The notes beneath the pieces were generated by a model. It did no database searches and had not been told where the DNA came from. It worked only from the letters and a program-made list of their open reading frames with translations. Below, piece after piece: positions 1 to 8,544 of a stretch of 64,000 bases of DNA. Positions within the stretch are counted from its first letter, which is position 1. Each line of letters begins with the position of its first letter. Source of the DNA: Actinocorallia herbida (GTDB lineage Bacteria > Actinomycetota > Actinomycetes > Streptosporangiales > Streptosporangiaceae); the NCBI RefSeq assembly GCF_003751225.1, contig NZ_RJKE01000001.1, forward strand, positions 3,968,001 through 4,032,000, read 5' to 3'. Position numbers and translations under genes: made by a program.

Positions 1-189
1 GGGTGCCAGCCGGTCGGCCAGGCCCAGCGCGGACAGCGCGCCGACCGCGTTGGGGCCGAGGCCGATGCCCGCGCCCACCTCGCTGATCTGGCGGGACTGC
101 TCCAGCACGGTGACCTCGTGGCCCGCCCGGCGCAGTGCGACGGCGGCGGTGAGCCCGCCGATGCCCGCGCCGATGACAACCGCATACAT
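1..189 (-). CDS. FAD-dependent monooxygenase, N-terminal part (cut by window edge)
   Basis: Only the first 63 residues are in the window; the rest lies before position 1. Seen: an N-terminal Rossmann fold with the FAD-binding motif GAGIGG near residues 8-13, an acidic end to the second strand (VLE), and GAGIGLGPNA, a pattern typical of salicylate-hydroxylase-like class A flavin monooxygenases. The ATG follows a GGAG ribosome site and lies 9 bases after the previous stop, so it is the last visible gene of the leftward operon starting at 4549. Hydroxylation of an aromatic substrate is inferred from the family; the substrate cannot be told. Confidence 0.8.
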   Translation of the reverse strand, partial: MYAVVIGAGIGGLTAAVALRRAGHEVTVLEQSRQISEVGAGIGLGPNAVGALSALGLADRLAP

Positions 190-198
190 GGGAGACTC

Positions 199-1182
199 CT
201 AGATGATCGAGGTGTGGCCGCTGGGCTCGGCGTCCACCGGGCTGAACAGGGACGCCGCCGAGGGCGCTCCGGTGGTGATCCGCTGCTCGCGCGCATAGCG
301 GACGATCAGTTCCATCGCGCGGACGTTGCCGTCGGTCAGGCCGTACTGCCACGGGTCCTTGCCGAGCAGCGCGTCCTGCTCGCGCCAGGCGTCCTGGACG
401 AAGGCGAACGGCAGGGTCCGGGGGTTGCGCAGCCGCTCCATCGCCTGCCGCCGCGCGGTGGTGAACGCGGCCAGGAGGCTGTTCGGCACCCATGGGTGCC
501 GGTCGACGACCTCCTGGCGGATGGTCACGACGTGCATCACGGGGAAGACGCCGGTCTTGGCGTAGTACCGCTTCTCGACGTCGGCGTAGTCGGGGAACAG
601 GCGGGCGACCGCCGGGTCTCCGGCGAGGAACGACGGCGGGTGGTAGGCCGACACCGTCGCGGCGATCCCGCCCGAGGTGAGCAGGTCGTCGATGCGGTGG
701 CGGGCCGCGCTGTCGGTGGGGGCGAGCGGGGCCTGCTGGCCGTCGGCGAGCCTGCCGAAACCACCGAAGACATCGACCCAGTCGACCTTGTCGAGGTCGA
801 GGCCGTGCTCGTCCTGGAGGATGCCGCGGATCCACACCGCCGCGGCGGGCTCGAACCCGCCGATGCCGACCGCCCTCCCGGTGAGGTCGGCGACGGACTC
901 GATGCCGCTGCCGGTGTGCACGAAGATCGAGCCGTGCCGGAACCTGCGGTGCGGGAAGACCGGGATCGCCGTCAGCGGCTCGCCCTGCTCCTTGGCGCGC
1001 AGGTACTGGACGATGTTGAACTCCGAGACGTCGACCTCGTTGCGGCGGTCGAGCCGGAAGATGCGCTCCTTGTCGTCCGACAGGGGCACGAGGTCGATGC
1101 CGTCGGGCCGGACCGTGCCGTCCAGCAGCGCGCGGGTGATCTCGTAGTCGCCGCAGGCGAGCGAGAGGGTGAGCCGGCTCAT
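199..1182 (-). CDS. 4,5-dihydroxyphthalate decarboxylase-like / periplasmic-binding-fold protein
   Basis: 327 residues with the opening LTLACGDYEITRALLDG and the pattern RPDGIDLVPL typical of the 4,5-dihydroxyphthalate decarboxylase-like family, which has a type 2 periplasmic-binding fold. No signal peptide is visible, so it is probably cytoplasmic. The ATG overlaps the stop of the ATPase gene by four bases (ATGA), which implies translational coupling. Together with the flavin monooxygenase it suggests uptake and breakdown of an aromatic acid. Family members are often named only by similarity, so decarboxylase activity is not proven; a solute-binding role is an alternative. Confidence 0.75.
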   Translation of the reverse strand: MSRLTLSLACGDYEITRALLDGTVRPDGIDLVPLSDDKERIFRLDRRNEVDVSEFNIVQYLRAKEQGEPLTAIPVFPHRRFRHGSIFVHTGSGIESVADLTGRAVGIGGFEPAAAVWIRGILQDEHGLDLDKVDWVDVFGGFGRLADGQQAPLAPTDSAARHRIDDLLTSGGIAATVSAYHPPSFLAGDPAVARLFPDYADVEKRYYAKTGVFPVMHVVTIRQEVVDRHPWVPNSLLAAFTTARRQAMERLRNPRTLPFAFVQDAWREQDALLGKDPWQYGLTDGNVRAMELIVRYAREQRITTGAPSAASLFSPVDAEPSGHTSII

Positions 1183-1955
1183 CGGGCGGCCTCCTGGTGG
1201 TGGCCGAGCGCGCTGAAGACCGAGGCGCGCAGGTCGGCGAAGGTCTCGGTGGCCTTGGTCGCGATCTGCTCGCGCGGCCGCGGCAGGTCGACCGGCATGA
1301 CCTCGCGGATGGTGGTGGGCGTGCGGGTGAGGACGACGATCCGGCCGCCGAGGTAGATGGCCTCATCGATGTCGTGGGTGACGAAACCGATCGTCATCTT
1401 CCGCTCGGACCACAGCCGCTGGGTGAGGTCCTCCAGCTCGACGCGCGTCTGCGCGTCGACCGAGGCGAACGGCTCGTCCATCAGCAGCAGCCGGGGCCGG
1501 TAGGCGAGCGCGCGGGCGATGGCCACGCGCTGCTGCATGCCGCCGGACAGCTGCCACGGCTTCTTGTCCAGGTGGGCGCTCAGCCCGACCGACGCCAGCG
1601 CCTCCGCGGTGCGCTCGGCCGCCTCCTTCTTGGAGATCGGCTTGTAGCGCAGCGGCAGCCTGACGTTCTCCGCGACGCTCAGCCACGGCAGCAGCGAGCG
1701 GCTGTAGTCCTGGAACACGATGCCGAGCGTGTCGGGCGGGCCGGTGACGTCCTCGCCCGCGACCCGGACGGTGCCGGAGTCGAAGGGCATGAGGCCGCCC
1801 AGGCAGCGCAGCATCGTGGTCTTGCCGCAGCCCGACGGGCCCACGATGGAGACGAGTTCGCCCTCGAAGACCTCGAGAGTGATGTCCGCGAGGACGAGTT
1901 CACTCCCGTAGCTCTTGCGCAGGCCGTCGACCTGGAGGATCGCCTGCTCAGTCAT
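1179..1955 (-). CDS. ABC transporter ATPase, SsuB/TauB type
   Basis: 258-residue nucleotide-binding subunit. Walker A GPSGCGKT at residues 39-46, signature LSGGMQQRV near 140, Walker B LLLMDEPFA just after it, and the H-loop in FVTHDIDEA. The close match is to nitrate/sulfonate/taurine-type ATPases. Its start overlaps the end of the permease gene by eight bases. It should energise the two permeases encoded just upstream for uptake of a small organic anion; sulfonate or aromatic acid are both possible. Confidence 0.93.
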   Translation of the reverse strand: MTEQAILQVDGLRKSYGSELVLADITLEVFEGELVSIVGPSGCGKTTMLRCLGGLMPFDSGTVRVAGEDVTGPPDTLGIVFQDYSRSLLPWLSVAENVRLPLRYKPISKKEAAERTAEALASVGLSAHLDKKPWQLSGGMQQRVAIARALAYRPRLLLMDEPFASVDAQTRVELEDLTQRLWSERKMTIGFVTHDIDEAIYLGGRIVVLTRTPTTIREVMPVDLPRPREQIATKATETFADLRASVFSALGHHQEAAR

Positions 1956-2709
1956 TGACGTACTCTCCGAACTTCCGGTCCAGCAGGCGGCCGCCGAAGG
2001 CCACCAGCGAATTCACGACGACCCCGATGAGGCCGAGCAGGACGACCGCGGACCACATGTCCGCGAGCCGGAAACTGGTCGAGGTCTGGGAGATGAAGTT
2101 CCCGATGCCGTTGATGCTCGAGTAGTACTCCGAGGCGACCATGACGACGAACGCGATCGGCGTCGCCGCCCGGACGCCGCTCCAGATGTGCGGGGTCGCG
2201 GTCGGCAGGATCACGAAGCGGAACCGCGCCCGCCACGGCAGGCCGAAGACCCGGGACATGTCGTCGCGCAGCGGCTCGACCGAGCGGACGCCGTCCACGG
2301 TCGCCAGCAGGATCGGCCAGACGGCCGAGGCCGCGATGACGCCGATCTTCATCGCGTCGCCGGTGCCGAGGATCAGGATCATCGGGGGGATGACCAGGAT
2401 CGGCGGGAGCGCCCGCATGAACTCGAGCTGCGGCTGCACGTACGGTTCGAGCCGCCGGACCGAGCCGACCGCCGCGCCGACGACGACGCCGAGCAGCGTG
2501 CCGATGACCATGCCGAGGCCGACGCGCCACAGGCTCGGCACGACGATGTCGACGAAGTCCGCCGTGAGCCAGTTGGCCTGGAACGAGGTGAGGATCTGGC
2601 GCAGCGGCGGGAAGAACAGCGACGTCGAGGAGTCGCTGAGCACCCACCACAGGGCGACGACCGCGGCCGTCACACCGACCGGGAGCAGGTAGGACAGAAG
2701 CCGTCTCAT
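1948..2709 (-). CDS. ABC transporter permease, TauC/SsuC type (second of two)
   Basis: 253 residues, six or so hydrophobic segments, starting MRRLLSYLLPVG. The cytoplasmic EAA-type loop is seen as a LRDDMSRVFGLPWRARF-like stretch, as in the BPD_transp_1 family of nitrate/sulfonate/taurine permeases. An upstream in-frame extension is only the antisense-like continuation of the previous gene; the ATG at 2709 overlaps the stop of the first permease by four bases, which fixes the start. With its paralogue it probably forms a heterodimeric membrane channel. Confidence 0.9.
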   Translation of the reverse strand: MRRLLSYLLPVGVTAAVVALWWVLSDSSTSLFFPPLRQILTSFQANWLTADFVDIVVPSLWRVGLGMVIGTLLGVVVGAAVGSVRRLEPYVQPQLEFMRALPPILVIPPMILILGTGDAMKIGVIAASAVWPILLATVDGVRSVEPLRDDMSRVFGLPWRARFRFVILPTATPHIWSGVRAATPIAFVVMVASEYYSSINGIGNFISQTSTSFRLADMWSAVVLLGLIGVVVNSLVAFGGRLLDRKFGEYVND

Positions 2710-3581
2710 CGGGCCGCCCTCCGGGAGGAGTGCCAGGACAGGAGCCTGTCCTCGATCGGCACGAAGACGAAGTTGACGATCAGGCCGAGTACGCCGGAGG
2801 CGAGCGCGTAGGCGTAGACGCCGACCTTGTCCCCGTTCTGGAGCGAGGCCGAGACGTCCTTGCCGAGTCCCGGCATGCCGCCCAGCAGCTCGACCGTGAT
2901 CGCGACGACCAGGGCCACCGACGCGGCGATGCGGACGCCGGTGACGATGAACGGCAGCGCGCTGGGCAGGACCAGCCTGCGCAGTCGCGCCCAGGCCGGG
3001 ACGCCGAAGGAGATCAGCGTCTGCTCGGCCGTCGGGTCGACGGCGCGGGCGCCCCGGATGCACATCACGAGCACCAGCCACAGGCTGGACAGGCCGGTGA
3101 GCAGCACCGCGCCGCCCAGTCCGACGCCCGCGGTGAGGATCACCAGCGGCAGCAGCGCCACCGAGGGGATCGGCCGCAGGAACTCGATGATCGGCCGGAG
3201 CGCCTTCTCCGCGAGCGGGATCCGGCCCAGGGCCAGGCCGAGCGGCACCGCGATCGCGGTGCCGGCGGCGAGGCCGGTGAGCGCCTGGCCGAGGCTGTTC
3301 CCGACGCTCTGCCAGAAGGCCCCGTCGCCCAGCAGGGAGCCGAACCTGGCGAGCACCGAGGAGGCGAGCGGGAAGCTGTCGCGGCTGAGCACGCCGGTGA
3401 CGCCGAGGAGCTGGAGCACCGCGAGCGTCACGGCGATGGACAGGAGCTGCCGCCGGCCCGGGACGGCGGGGACGCGGCGCTGCCCGGCGCGCGCGGACCC
3501 GGCCGGGACCTGCGCCTTGCCCGCGGGCCGGGCGCCCTCCTGAGCGCCCGGAACCGCGGTCGTACCGATGACACGGGACAT
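2706..3581 (-). CDS. ABC transporter permease, TauC/SsuC type (first of two)
   Basis: 291 residues. A short polar, Ala/Gly/Pro-rich N-terminus is followed by six membrane segments and the EAA loop around AEQTLISFGVPAWARL. The reading frame stays open for another kilobase upstream, but the ATG at 3581 overlaps the stop of the binding-protein gene (TGATG), so that start is chosen. Two different permease genes side by side suggest a heterodimeric transporter instead of the usual TauC homodimer. Confidence 0.9.
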   Translation of the reverse strand: MSRVIGTTAVPGAQEGARPAGKAQVPAGSARAGQRRVPAVPGRRQLLSIAVTLAVLQLLGVTGVLSRDSFPLASSVLARFGSLLGDGAFWQSVGNSLGQALTGLAAGTAIAVPLGLALGRIPLAEKALRPIIEFLRPIPSVALLPLVILTAGVGLGGAVLLTGLSSLWLVLVMCIRGARAVDPTAEQTLISFGVPAWARLRRLVLPSALPFIVTGVRIAASVALVVAITVELLGGMPGLGKDVSASLQNGDKVGVYAYALASGVLGLIVNFVFVPIEDRLLSWHSSRRAAR

Positions 3582-4549
3582 CACGGGTTCCCCACGACCA
3601 GGCTCGCGATGTCGACCTTCTTGGTCGAGAAGCCCGCTTCGGCCATGAGGTCGGCCTCCGTCTGGAGTTTCGCGACGTCGATCGTCGTCGGGAAGTCGTA
3701 GTCCGGGACCTGCTGGGCGAGCTCGGGGGTGAGCTTGGTGTAGGTGGTGACGAACTCGCGGTACGAGCCGTCGTTGTTGAGGGCCTCCGCGGCCTCGGTG
3801 AGCGACTGCTGGAACGCGGTGACGGCTTCGGGGTGGGCCTTCACGAACGTCTCGGTCATGATGTAGCCCGCCACGGGAGAGCCTTCGAGCGCGCCGCCGT
3901 CGTAGGGGTCGACGACGAGCTTCGCGTCCTTGGCCTCCACCTGGGTGGAGAACGGCGGCACCAGGTAGGCCGCGTCGACCTTGCCCGCGACCAGCGCGTC
4001 GCCGATCGTGGCGAGCGGCAGCACCTGGAACTTGACCTTGTCGACGTCGACGCCCGCGGCCTTGAGCACGACGCGGGAGTTCAGCTCGAAGGTGGCCTTC
4101 GGCTGGTTGATCGCGACGGTCCTGCCCGCGAGGTCGGCCGCGGCGGAGATGCCGCTGGACGGCATGGCGTAGATGCCCGTCTGGTTCCCGGCCTTGCCGC
4201 TGATCCCGGGGAAGACCCCGCGCAGCGGCACGCCCTGCGCGGTGGCCTGGATGAACGTCGTCCACGACATGGACACGGCCTGGTAGTGGTCGGAGACCAG
4301 CGGGGGGACCTCCGAGGCGCCCTTCGGGTCGATGGTGACCTTCAGGCCGTGCTCGGCGAAGATGCCCTTCGCCTCGGCGTAGTAGATGGGCGCGAAGTCG
4401 CCGACGGGGGTGACCCCGACCGTGAGCGTCGTGACGCCGCCGGCTTCGGTGGTCGTGTCGTCGCTCCCGCAGCCGGTCAGTGCGGCGGCACCTACGAGCG
4501 CCGTCGCGACGAGCGCCGCGCGGTGTCTCCGGTTGAGCACAGCGAACAC
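3581..4549 (-). CDS. ABC transporter substrate-binding lipoprotein, NMT1/TauA family
   Basis: 322 residues. A signal peptide rich in Ala/Val/Leu ends in the lipobox LTGC (Cys near residue 27), so the mature protein is a lipoprotein on the outer face of the membrane. The mature part begins TLTVGVTPVGDFAP and contains IYYAEAKGIFAEHGL, the classic start of the NMT1/TauA/SsuA binding fold. GTG start with an AAAGGAGG ribosome site five bases upstream. First gene of the leftward operon. Ligand unknown; sulfonate, pyrimidine precursor or aromatic acid are all compatible with the fold. Confidence 0.9.
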   Translation of the reverse strand: MFAVLNRRHRAALVATALVGAAALTGCGSDDTTTEAGGVTTLTVGVTPVGDFAPIYYAEAKGIFAEHGLKVTIDPKGASEVPPLVSDHYQAVSMSWTTFIQATAQGVPLRGVFPGISGKAGNQTGIYAMPSSGISAAADLAGRTVAINQPKATFELNSRVVLKAAGVDVDKVKFQVLPLATIGDALVAGKVDAAYLVPPFSTQVEAKDAKLVVDPYDGGALEGSPVAGYIMTETFVKAHPEAVTAFQQSLTEAAEALNNDGSYREFVTTYTKLTPELAQQVPDYDFPTTIDVAKLQTEADLMAEAGFSTKKVDIASLVVGNP

Positions 4550-4583
4550 GCCGCCTCCTTTCAGTTCTCGGCACGGCGGGTAA

Positions 4584-4611
4584 CCGCAGGGACCTCATGA
4601 GTCCCAGGCGG
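4584..4611 (-). promoter_or_regulatory. Stem-loop in the 5' leader of the transport operon
   Basis: A stem of GGGAC/GTCCC (4589-4593 with 4601-4605, seven-base loop) extended across a bulge by CCGC/GCGG lies about 40 bases before the binding-protein start. It could be a leader structure or chance pairing in GC-rich DNA. No known riboswitch class was recognised. Confidence 0.25.
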
Positions 4612-4648
4612 CACGGGGGTGTTCTCTTCCACCTGCCGTGAGCCGAAT

Positions 4649-4667
4649 CCGTCACCTCGTGTGACGG
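4649..4667. promoter_or_regulatory. Inverted repeat, candidate operator (CCGTCAC-N5-GTGACGG)
   Basis: Perfect 7-base arms around a 5-base spacer, in the 222-base divergent region between the transport operon and the GntR gene. It may be a second regulator site or a short hairpin in the leader of the leftward operon. Confidence 0.4.
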
Positions 4668-4710
4668 AAGGTGTCCCCCATCACAGCCCTATGTTCCGAG
4701 GATGTCAAGA

Positions 4711-4755
4711 GATTTCGAAAATCGTTCTGAACTCCAACATCTGGTGAGATTTTCG
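4711..4755. promoter_or_regulatory. Candidate GntR operator: repeated AT-rich element
   Basis: GAGATTTCGAAAATC (from 4709) is nearly self-complementary, and CGAAAATC at 4716-4723 is matched by its exact reverse complement GATTTTCG at 4748-4755, 32 bases (about three helical turns) downstream. The AT-rich element ends 16 bases before the GntR start codon in otherwise GC-rich DNA, so autoregulation and control of the divergent transport operon are likely. Confidence 0.6.
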
Positions 4756-4771
4756 ATGCTACGCTGATCCC

Positions 4772-5458
4772 GTGCCACGACGAGTCGAAGAGAGACGCCC
4801 GACGAGGGGCGAGGTCATCATGCGCGCGGTGCGCGACGACATCCTCAACGGTCGCCTGACCCCGGGATCCCAGCTGGGATTCGCCGATCTGGCGGCCCGC
4901 TATGACGCCAGCACGGGCGTGCTGCGCGAGGTGCTCCCCAGGCTCGTCGAACAGGGCCTGGCCACCACGCAGGCCCAGCTCGGCTACCGGGTGGTGGAGG
5001 TGAGCGTCGAGGATCTCGTGCACCTCACCGAGGCCCGCGTCGCCATCGAGACCCAGGTGCTCGGCCAGTCGATCCGCGAAGGCGACCTGGACTGGGAGTC
5101 CTCCGTCGTCGCCGCGCACCACAGGTTGACCCAGCTGGCCACTCTGGACGTCGAGGGGGAGATCAACCACGAGTGGCTGGACGCGCACCGCCGCTTCCAC
5201 CAGGTGCTCCTGGAAGGCTGCCCCAGCCTCCGCCTCCGCGAGGTCGCCGAACGCCTCCGCGACGTCAGCGAGGTCTATCGCTGCTGGTCCGTCCGCAACA
5301 CCGAACACCTCAAACGCCGCGACGAGGAACACGCCCGCCTCACCGACCTCGCCGTCAAACGCGACATCGACGGCGCCAAGCAGGTCCTCGCCGACCACAT
5401 CACCAAGACCACCGACCTCCTCCTGGAAGCCCAGCTCAGGTCCGCTCCGGCCACCTGA
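4772..5458 (+). CDS. GntR-family regulator with FCD ligand domain
   Basis: 228 residues. N-terminal winged helix (about 10-75) with TRGEVIMRAVRDDIL and LAARYDASTGVLREVLPRL, followed by an all-helical FCD domain (about 85-220) with the metal/ligand-type residues of the pattern LxEARxxIE, HRRFHQVLL and DEEHARL. GTG start. It is divergent from the transporter operon and probably represses it until a small carboxylate effector binds. Two AT-rich repeats just upstream are the likely operator. Confidence 0.9.
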   Translation: MPRRVEERRPTRGEVIMRAVRDDILNGRLTPGSQLGFADLAARYDASTGVLREVLPRLVEQGLATTQAQLGYRVVEVSVEDLVHLTEARVAIETQVLGQSIREGDLDWESSVVAAHHRLTQLATLDVEGEINHEWLDAHRRFHQVLLEGCPSLRLREVAERLRDVSEVYRCWSVRNTEHLKRRDEEHARLTDLAVKRDIDGAKQVLADHITKTTDLLLEAQLRSAPAT

Positions 5459-5477
5459 CGACGGCGACCGCCGCCCG

Positions 5478-6269
5478 TCAGCGGCGGCGGTAGGGGACCT
5501 TCTCCGCCTCGTGCCTGCTCCAGGCGAAGGCGCCCAGGCCGATGACGGTGGCGGCGCCGGCGACGGCGTAGGACAGGACCATGCGGCGGGTTTCGTGGCG
5601 GGTGGTCCGCTCCTCCGACCAGGCGCTGAGGACGTAGGGGTGGTCGTCGGCGAGGTCGCGTTCGGCGGCGGAGAGGTCGCTCCGGTCCTCGGGATAGGGG
5701 CGGTCCATGACGACGGACGTGCCGTCGTAGACGGCCTTGCCGCAGGCGTAGAGGTGTTCGCCGGGAGGGAGGATCCACTCCTCGTACCGGTACCACTCGG
5801 CGTCGGAGGCCCCGCGGGGGAGGGGGCCGGCTTCGGCGGGCGGGACTCGGCGAAGGTCGACGCTCCTGAGCGCGCCGCGCATCTCCCTGTCGGGCAGCAC
5901 GGTGATGCGGCCGGTGCCGTCGTTCAGGACGATGGGCGCGGCGGACACGTCGGTGTGGAAGAAGGAGACGCCGGAGGCGGTCTTCTGGCGGGCGACCGCC
6001 CGGTACCAGACGCAGGGGCGGCCGGACAGGGGGGCGGTGAGGGGGCCGCCGGGGCCCGGCTCCGCGGTTCCGGTGACCTCGCACAGGCCCCACGCGGGGC
6101 CGCCCGCGGTGAGCCGCGCGTAGGTCAGGGTCTCGTTCCGGGTCATCATCGCGCGACGGCCGCGCGCGATCTGCGCGAGGACCAGGGCCACGGTCAGCAC
6201 GAGGGCGCACAGCAGCGCCACGCCGTAGAGGATCGCCGCCAGGTCTCCGGACCACTCCGCCTCGCTCAT
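5478..6269 (-). CDS. GIDE-domain membrane protein
   Basis: 263 residues with a membrane segment at about residues 8-33 (after MSEAEWSGD) and another near the C-terminus (about 225-247), leaving a central domain between them. That domain has GPLTAPLSGRPCVWYRA and GRITVLPDREMRG, matching the GIDE domain found in mitochondrial E3 ligases and in many bacterial membrane proteins. No RING domain is present, so no ligase role is claimed. The ORF is open for 700 bases upstream, but the ATG at 6269 is the first that gives a sensible N-terminus. Function in actinomycetes is unknown. Confidence 0.7.
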   Translation of the reverse strand: MSEAEWSGDLAAILYGVALLCALVLTVALVLAQIARGRRAMMTRNETLTYARLTAGGPAWGLCEVTGTAEPGPGGPLTAPLSGRPCVWYRAVARQKTASGVSFFHTDVSAAPIVLNDGTGRITVLPDREMRGALRSVDLRRVPPAEAGPLPRGASDAEWYRYEEWILPPGEHLYACGKAVYDGTSVVMDRPYPEDRSDLSAAERDLADDHPYVLSAWSEERTTRHETRRMVLSYAVAGAATVIGLGAFAWSRHEAEKVPYRRR

Positions 6270-6425
6270 GCTCGGACCGTCTCGTGACGGGCGTCCCGCC
6301 GACCAGGGACCGGCGCCCCGGATCGTCAGGTGGAAATGTCGGTGAAGTCGGGCGATCTTCTCGGCCTCGGCGGTCATCTGATGGAGCAGTGCCCTCGCCA
6401 CCGCTCGTTCTTGAAGGAGTTCGCG

Positions 6426-7001
6426 TTGTCCGCTGTCTCTGTCCGGCTCGTTTCCGCCGCCGTCCTCGCCGCCGGTCTGGCCTTCGCCGTTCCGGCGCCC
6501 GCGTCCGCGGCCGCGGGGCCGTGCGCCGTCGGCACCTGGAAGCTGACCAAGTACAAGTACAAGAGCCACATCGACGAGGTCACCGCGAACGCCAAGGGCG
6601 GCGAGGGCGCCCGGCTGACCATCACCAAGAAGTCGGCCGCCTACGACTTCTCGCGGGCCAAGAAGGTCGTCACGAAGGGCGTTGTGGAAGGCGACGCCTA
6701 CACCGTGACCGATGTCTTCAAGAAGAAGCTGACCTTCAAGTCCGGCCTCACCGGGAAGAAGACCGGCAGCCTGACCCTCAAGCCCAAGTCCGCCACCGGC
6801 GGCGCGACCATCTCCAGCTGGCTCGGCGGCCAGCCGACGGGCACGGCCAAGCTCGCCAAGAACTACAAGGGCGGCCTGGAGGACCCGTTCATCCCGACCT
6901 TCGGCCAGTTCACCTGCACGTCCAAGACCCTGAAGCTCGTCCTGGAGGCCGACGGCCCCGGCACGACCATCGCGTCCGTGCACGAGTACCGGCGCGTCTG
7001 A
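6426..7001 (+). CDS. Secreted protein of unknown function
   Basis: 191 residues. The TTG start is chosen because AAGGAG lies six bases upstream and it yields a clean Sec signal peptide (MSAVSVRLVSAAVLAAG... cleaved after ASA near residue 29); an ATG at 6330 would bury the signal. The mature part starts GPCAVGTWKLTKYKYK and alternates polar and aromatic residues with many Lys and Thr, as expected for a beta-barrel. It has two cysteines, near the mature N-terminus and in TCTSK near the C-terminus, that could form a disulphide. No family recognised with certainty; a lipocalin-like fold is a guess. Confidence 0.75.
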   Translation: MSAVSVRLVSAAVLAAGLAFAVPAPASAAAGPCAVGTWKLTKYKYKSHIDEVTANAKGGEGARLTITKKSAAYDFSRAKKVVTKGVVEGDAYTVTDVFKKKLTFKSGLTGKKTGSLTLKPKSATGGATISSWLGGQPTGTAKLAKNYKGGLEDPFIPTFGQFTCTSKTLKLVLEADGPGTTIASVHEYRRV

Positions 7002-7021
7002 CACCCGGAGCGGGAGACCAC

Positions 7022-7843
7022 ATGACCGGCGGAGCGACGGCGGGCGGGGTCTGGCTGCGTGAGCACCTCCTCGACCTCGGGTCGGCGCTCTCCACGGGAG
7101 ACCGTGCGGTGGTCGTCAGGGCGTGGGCCGATCCGGTGCGGCTGCGGGAGCCCGTCGAGGTGGGGCGGCGCGAGGTGTTCCTCGTCGCCGTCGGCGGAAC
7201 CCCCGGCCTCGCCGCGGCTCCCGGATTCGGCGCGGTGCTCGACGCGTTCACGGCGGCGGGATGGTCGGCCCGCCGCCACGGGCCGGAGGCCGACGTGGCG
7301 ACGGCCTCGCGGGACGCGTTCACCGTCCGCGTCCACGGAGGCGAAGGGATCCTGACCTTCACCGGCTGGACCCCGGTCGTCTTCACCGACCGGGAGCTGC
7401 GCCAGCCTCACTGCACCCGCACCACCGCCGAGGCGGTCCTGTGCCATGAGTGCGAGGGCTGGGGCGTCTGCCTGGACTGTGAGGGCACGGCCAGGGCCCC
7501 GGAGGGAGTCCGGCGCCGCTGCCGGTGCGTGAGCTCCAACGCGGGCCCCGGCCGCTGCGGCACCTGCCTCGGCACCGGGGCCGTCCCGGCCGAGGCGCTG
7601 GCCTCGCTGCGCCGCCGCCACGGCACCACCACGGCCCCGAGGCCCCGCACCGTAGAGGCGGACGCCGCCTCCCATCTCGAGGCCCTCATCACGGTCGCGC
7701 ACCTCGCCTGCCCGTGCGGGGAGTTCCGCGCCCTCTGGCGCACCACCCTCACCCGCGAGCCGGGCGGCCCGTTCAGCACCTTCACCGCGACCTGCAAAGG
7801 CTGCGCCGCGCTCCGCACGCACACCTTCGCGCTCCCGGCCTGA
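7022..7843 (+). CDS. DnaJ-type zinc-finger (CxxCxGxG-like) protein
   Basis: 273 residues. The N-terminal half (1-125) is an unrecognised alpha/beta region. The middle (about 141-195) has paired cysteine knuckles CHECEGWGVCLDCEGTA and CRCVSS...CGTCLGTGAV, close to the CxxCxGxG repeats of DnaJ and of tRNA/lipid-linked zinc proteins. A C-terminal C-P-C-G plus CKGC set would bind another zinc. The ATG lies 20 bases after the upstream secreted-protein gene, so the two may be co-transcribed. Function unknown. Confidence 0.7.
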   Translation: MTGGATAGGVWLREHLLDLGSALSTGDRAVVVRAWADPVRLREPVEVGRREVFLVAVGGTPGLAAAPGFGAVLDAFTAAGWSARRHGPEADVATASRDAFTVRVHGGEGILTFTGWTPVVFTDRELRQPHCTRTTAEAVLCHECEGWGVCLDCEGTARAPEGVRRRCRCVSSNAGPGRCGTCLGTGAVPAEALASLRRRHGTTTAPRPRTVEADAASHLEALITVAHLACPCGEFRALWRTTLTREPGGPFSTFTATCKGCAALRTHTFALPA

Positions 7844-7926
7844 CCTCACCGATCGTCCGATCGCACGGCCGCGCAGGCAGCGGGCGTCCTTGACCGGGAC
7901 GCCTCGGTGGCATGTCCCGCCGCGGG

Positions 7927-8544
7927 TCAGGGGGCGATGAAGGAGCGAAGGTCGGGGAGGTCCGGGGAAGGGGATTCGGCGGCGGCGCGGGACCAGAAGA
8001 GGAGGGCGATGCCTACGGCGCCGGGGTCGGGGTGGCCCTGAGCCCGGTCGCCGACGTAGCTGGCGCGGCCCATGCGGGCGCGCAGGTCGGCGGTCGCGCG
8101 GGCGCCGGTGCGGGCGGCCTGGGCGGCCTCGGTGGGGGAGCCGCCGACGCGGAGGGACTCGACGGCGGGGGAGAGGGCGTCGACCATCGTGCGGTCGCCG
8201 ACCCGGGCCTCGCCCACGCGCTGGATCGCGGCGAGGCCGTCGGCCGCTCCCTCGGGCCAGCCCGCGCCCGTCTCGCCGGCGCGGCCGAGTTCCTGGAAGA
8301 GGAGGCCGAACAGGGGGCCGCTGGTGCCGCCGACCTCGTCGAGGAAGACCTCGGCGGCGACGGTGAAGGCGTCGCGGCCGTCGTCCGGCGAGCCGTCCAG
8401 GCGGGCGACGGCCAGGTCGAGCCCGGTGGTGAGGTTGTCGCCGAAGTCGCCGTCGCCCGCGAGGCGGTCGAGTTCGGTGAGGGCCGGGTGGGCCTCGTGG
8501 GCGGCCTCGCGGAAGCGGCGCAGGACGTCGGCGGATCCGGTCAT
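7927..8544 (-). CDS. dhaL: Dihydroxyacetone kinase subunit DhaL (ADP-binding)
   Basis: 205 residues, all helical, with the metal/nucleotide loop LAGDGDFGDNL (near residue 28) of the DhaL family. DhaL carries the nucleotide that phosphorylates dihydroxyacetone held by DhaK. The start overlaps the dhaK stop by four bases (ATGA), so the two are coupled. In PTS-dependent systems a DhaM phosphodonor is encoded next door; here the downstream neighbour is a convergent unrelated gene, so DhaM must be elsewhere or ATP may be used directly. Confidence 0.92.
   Translation of the reverse strand: MTGSADVLRRFREAAHEAHPALTELDRLAGDGDFGDNLTTGLDLAVARLDGSPDDGRDAFTVAAEVFLDEVGGTSGPLFGLLFQELGRAGETGAGWPEGAADGLAAIQRVGEARVGDRTMVDALSPAVESLRVGGSPTEAAQAARTGARATADLRARMGRASYVGDRAQGHPDPGAVGIALLFWSRAAAESPSPDLPDLRSFIAP

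Noticed and set aside
118-1356. Long plus-strand open frame of 412 codons
   Set aside because: It lies antisense to the ATPase and the decarboxylase-like gene; both of those have clear family motifs and overlapping starts, while this frame is low-complexity Arg/Gly/Ala-rich translation typical of GC-rich shadows.
2710-3081. Extended start for the second ABC permease at 3081
   Set aside because: Those codons overlap the first permease and contain no hydrophobic segment; the ATG at 2709 overlaps the previous stop.
4550-4771. Possible riboswitch in the leader of the transport operon
   Set aside because: Only simple hairpins were seen; the conserved cores of TPP, SAM or guanidine riboswitches were not found.
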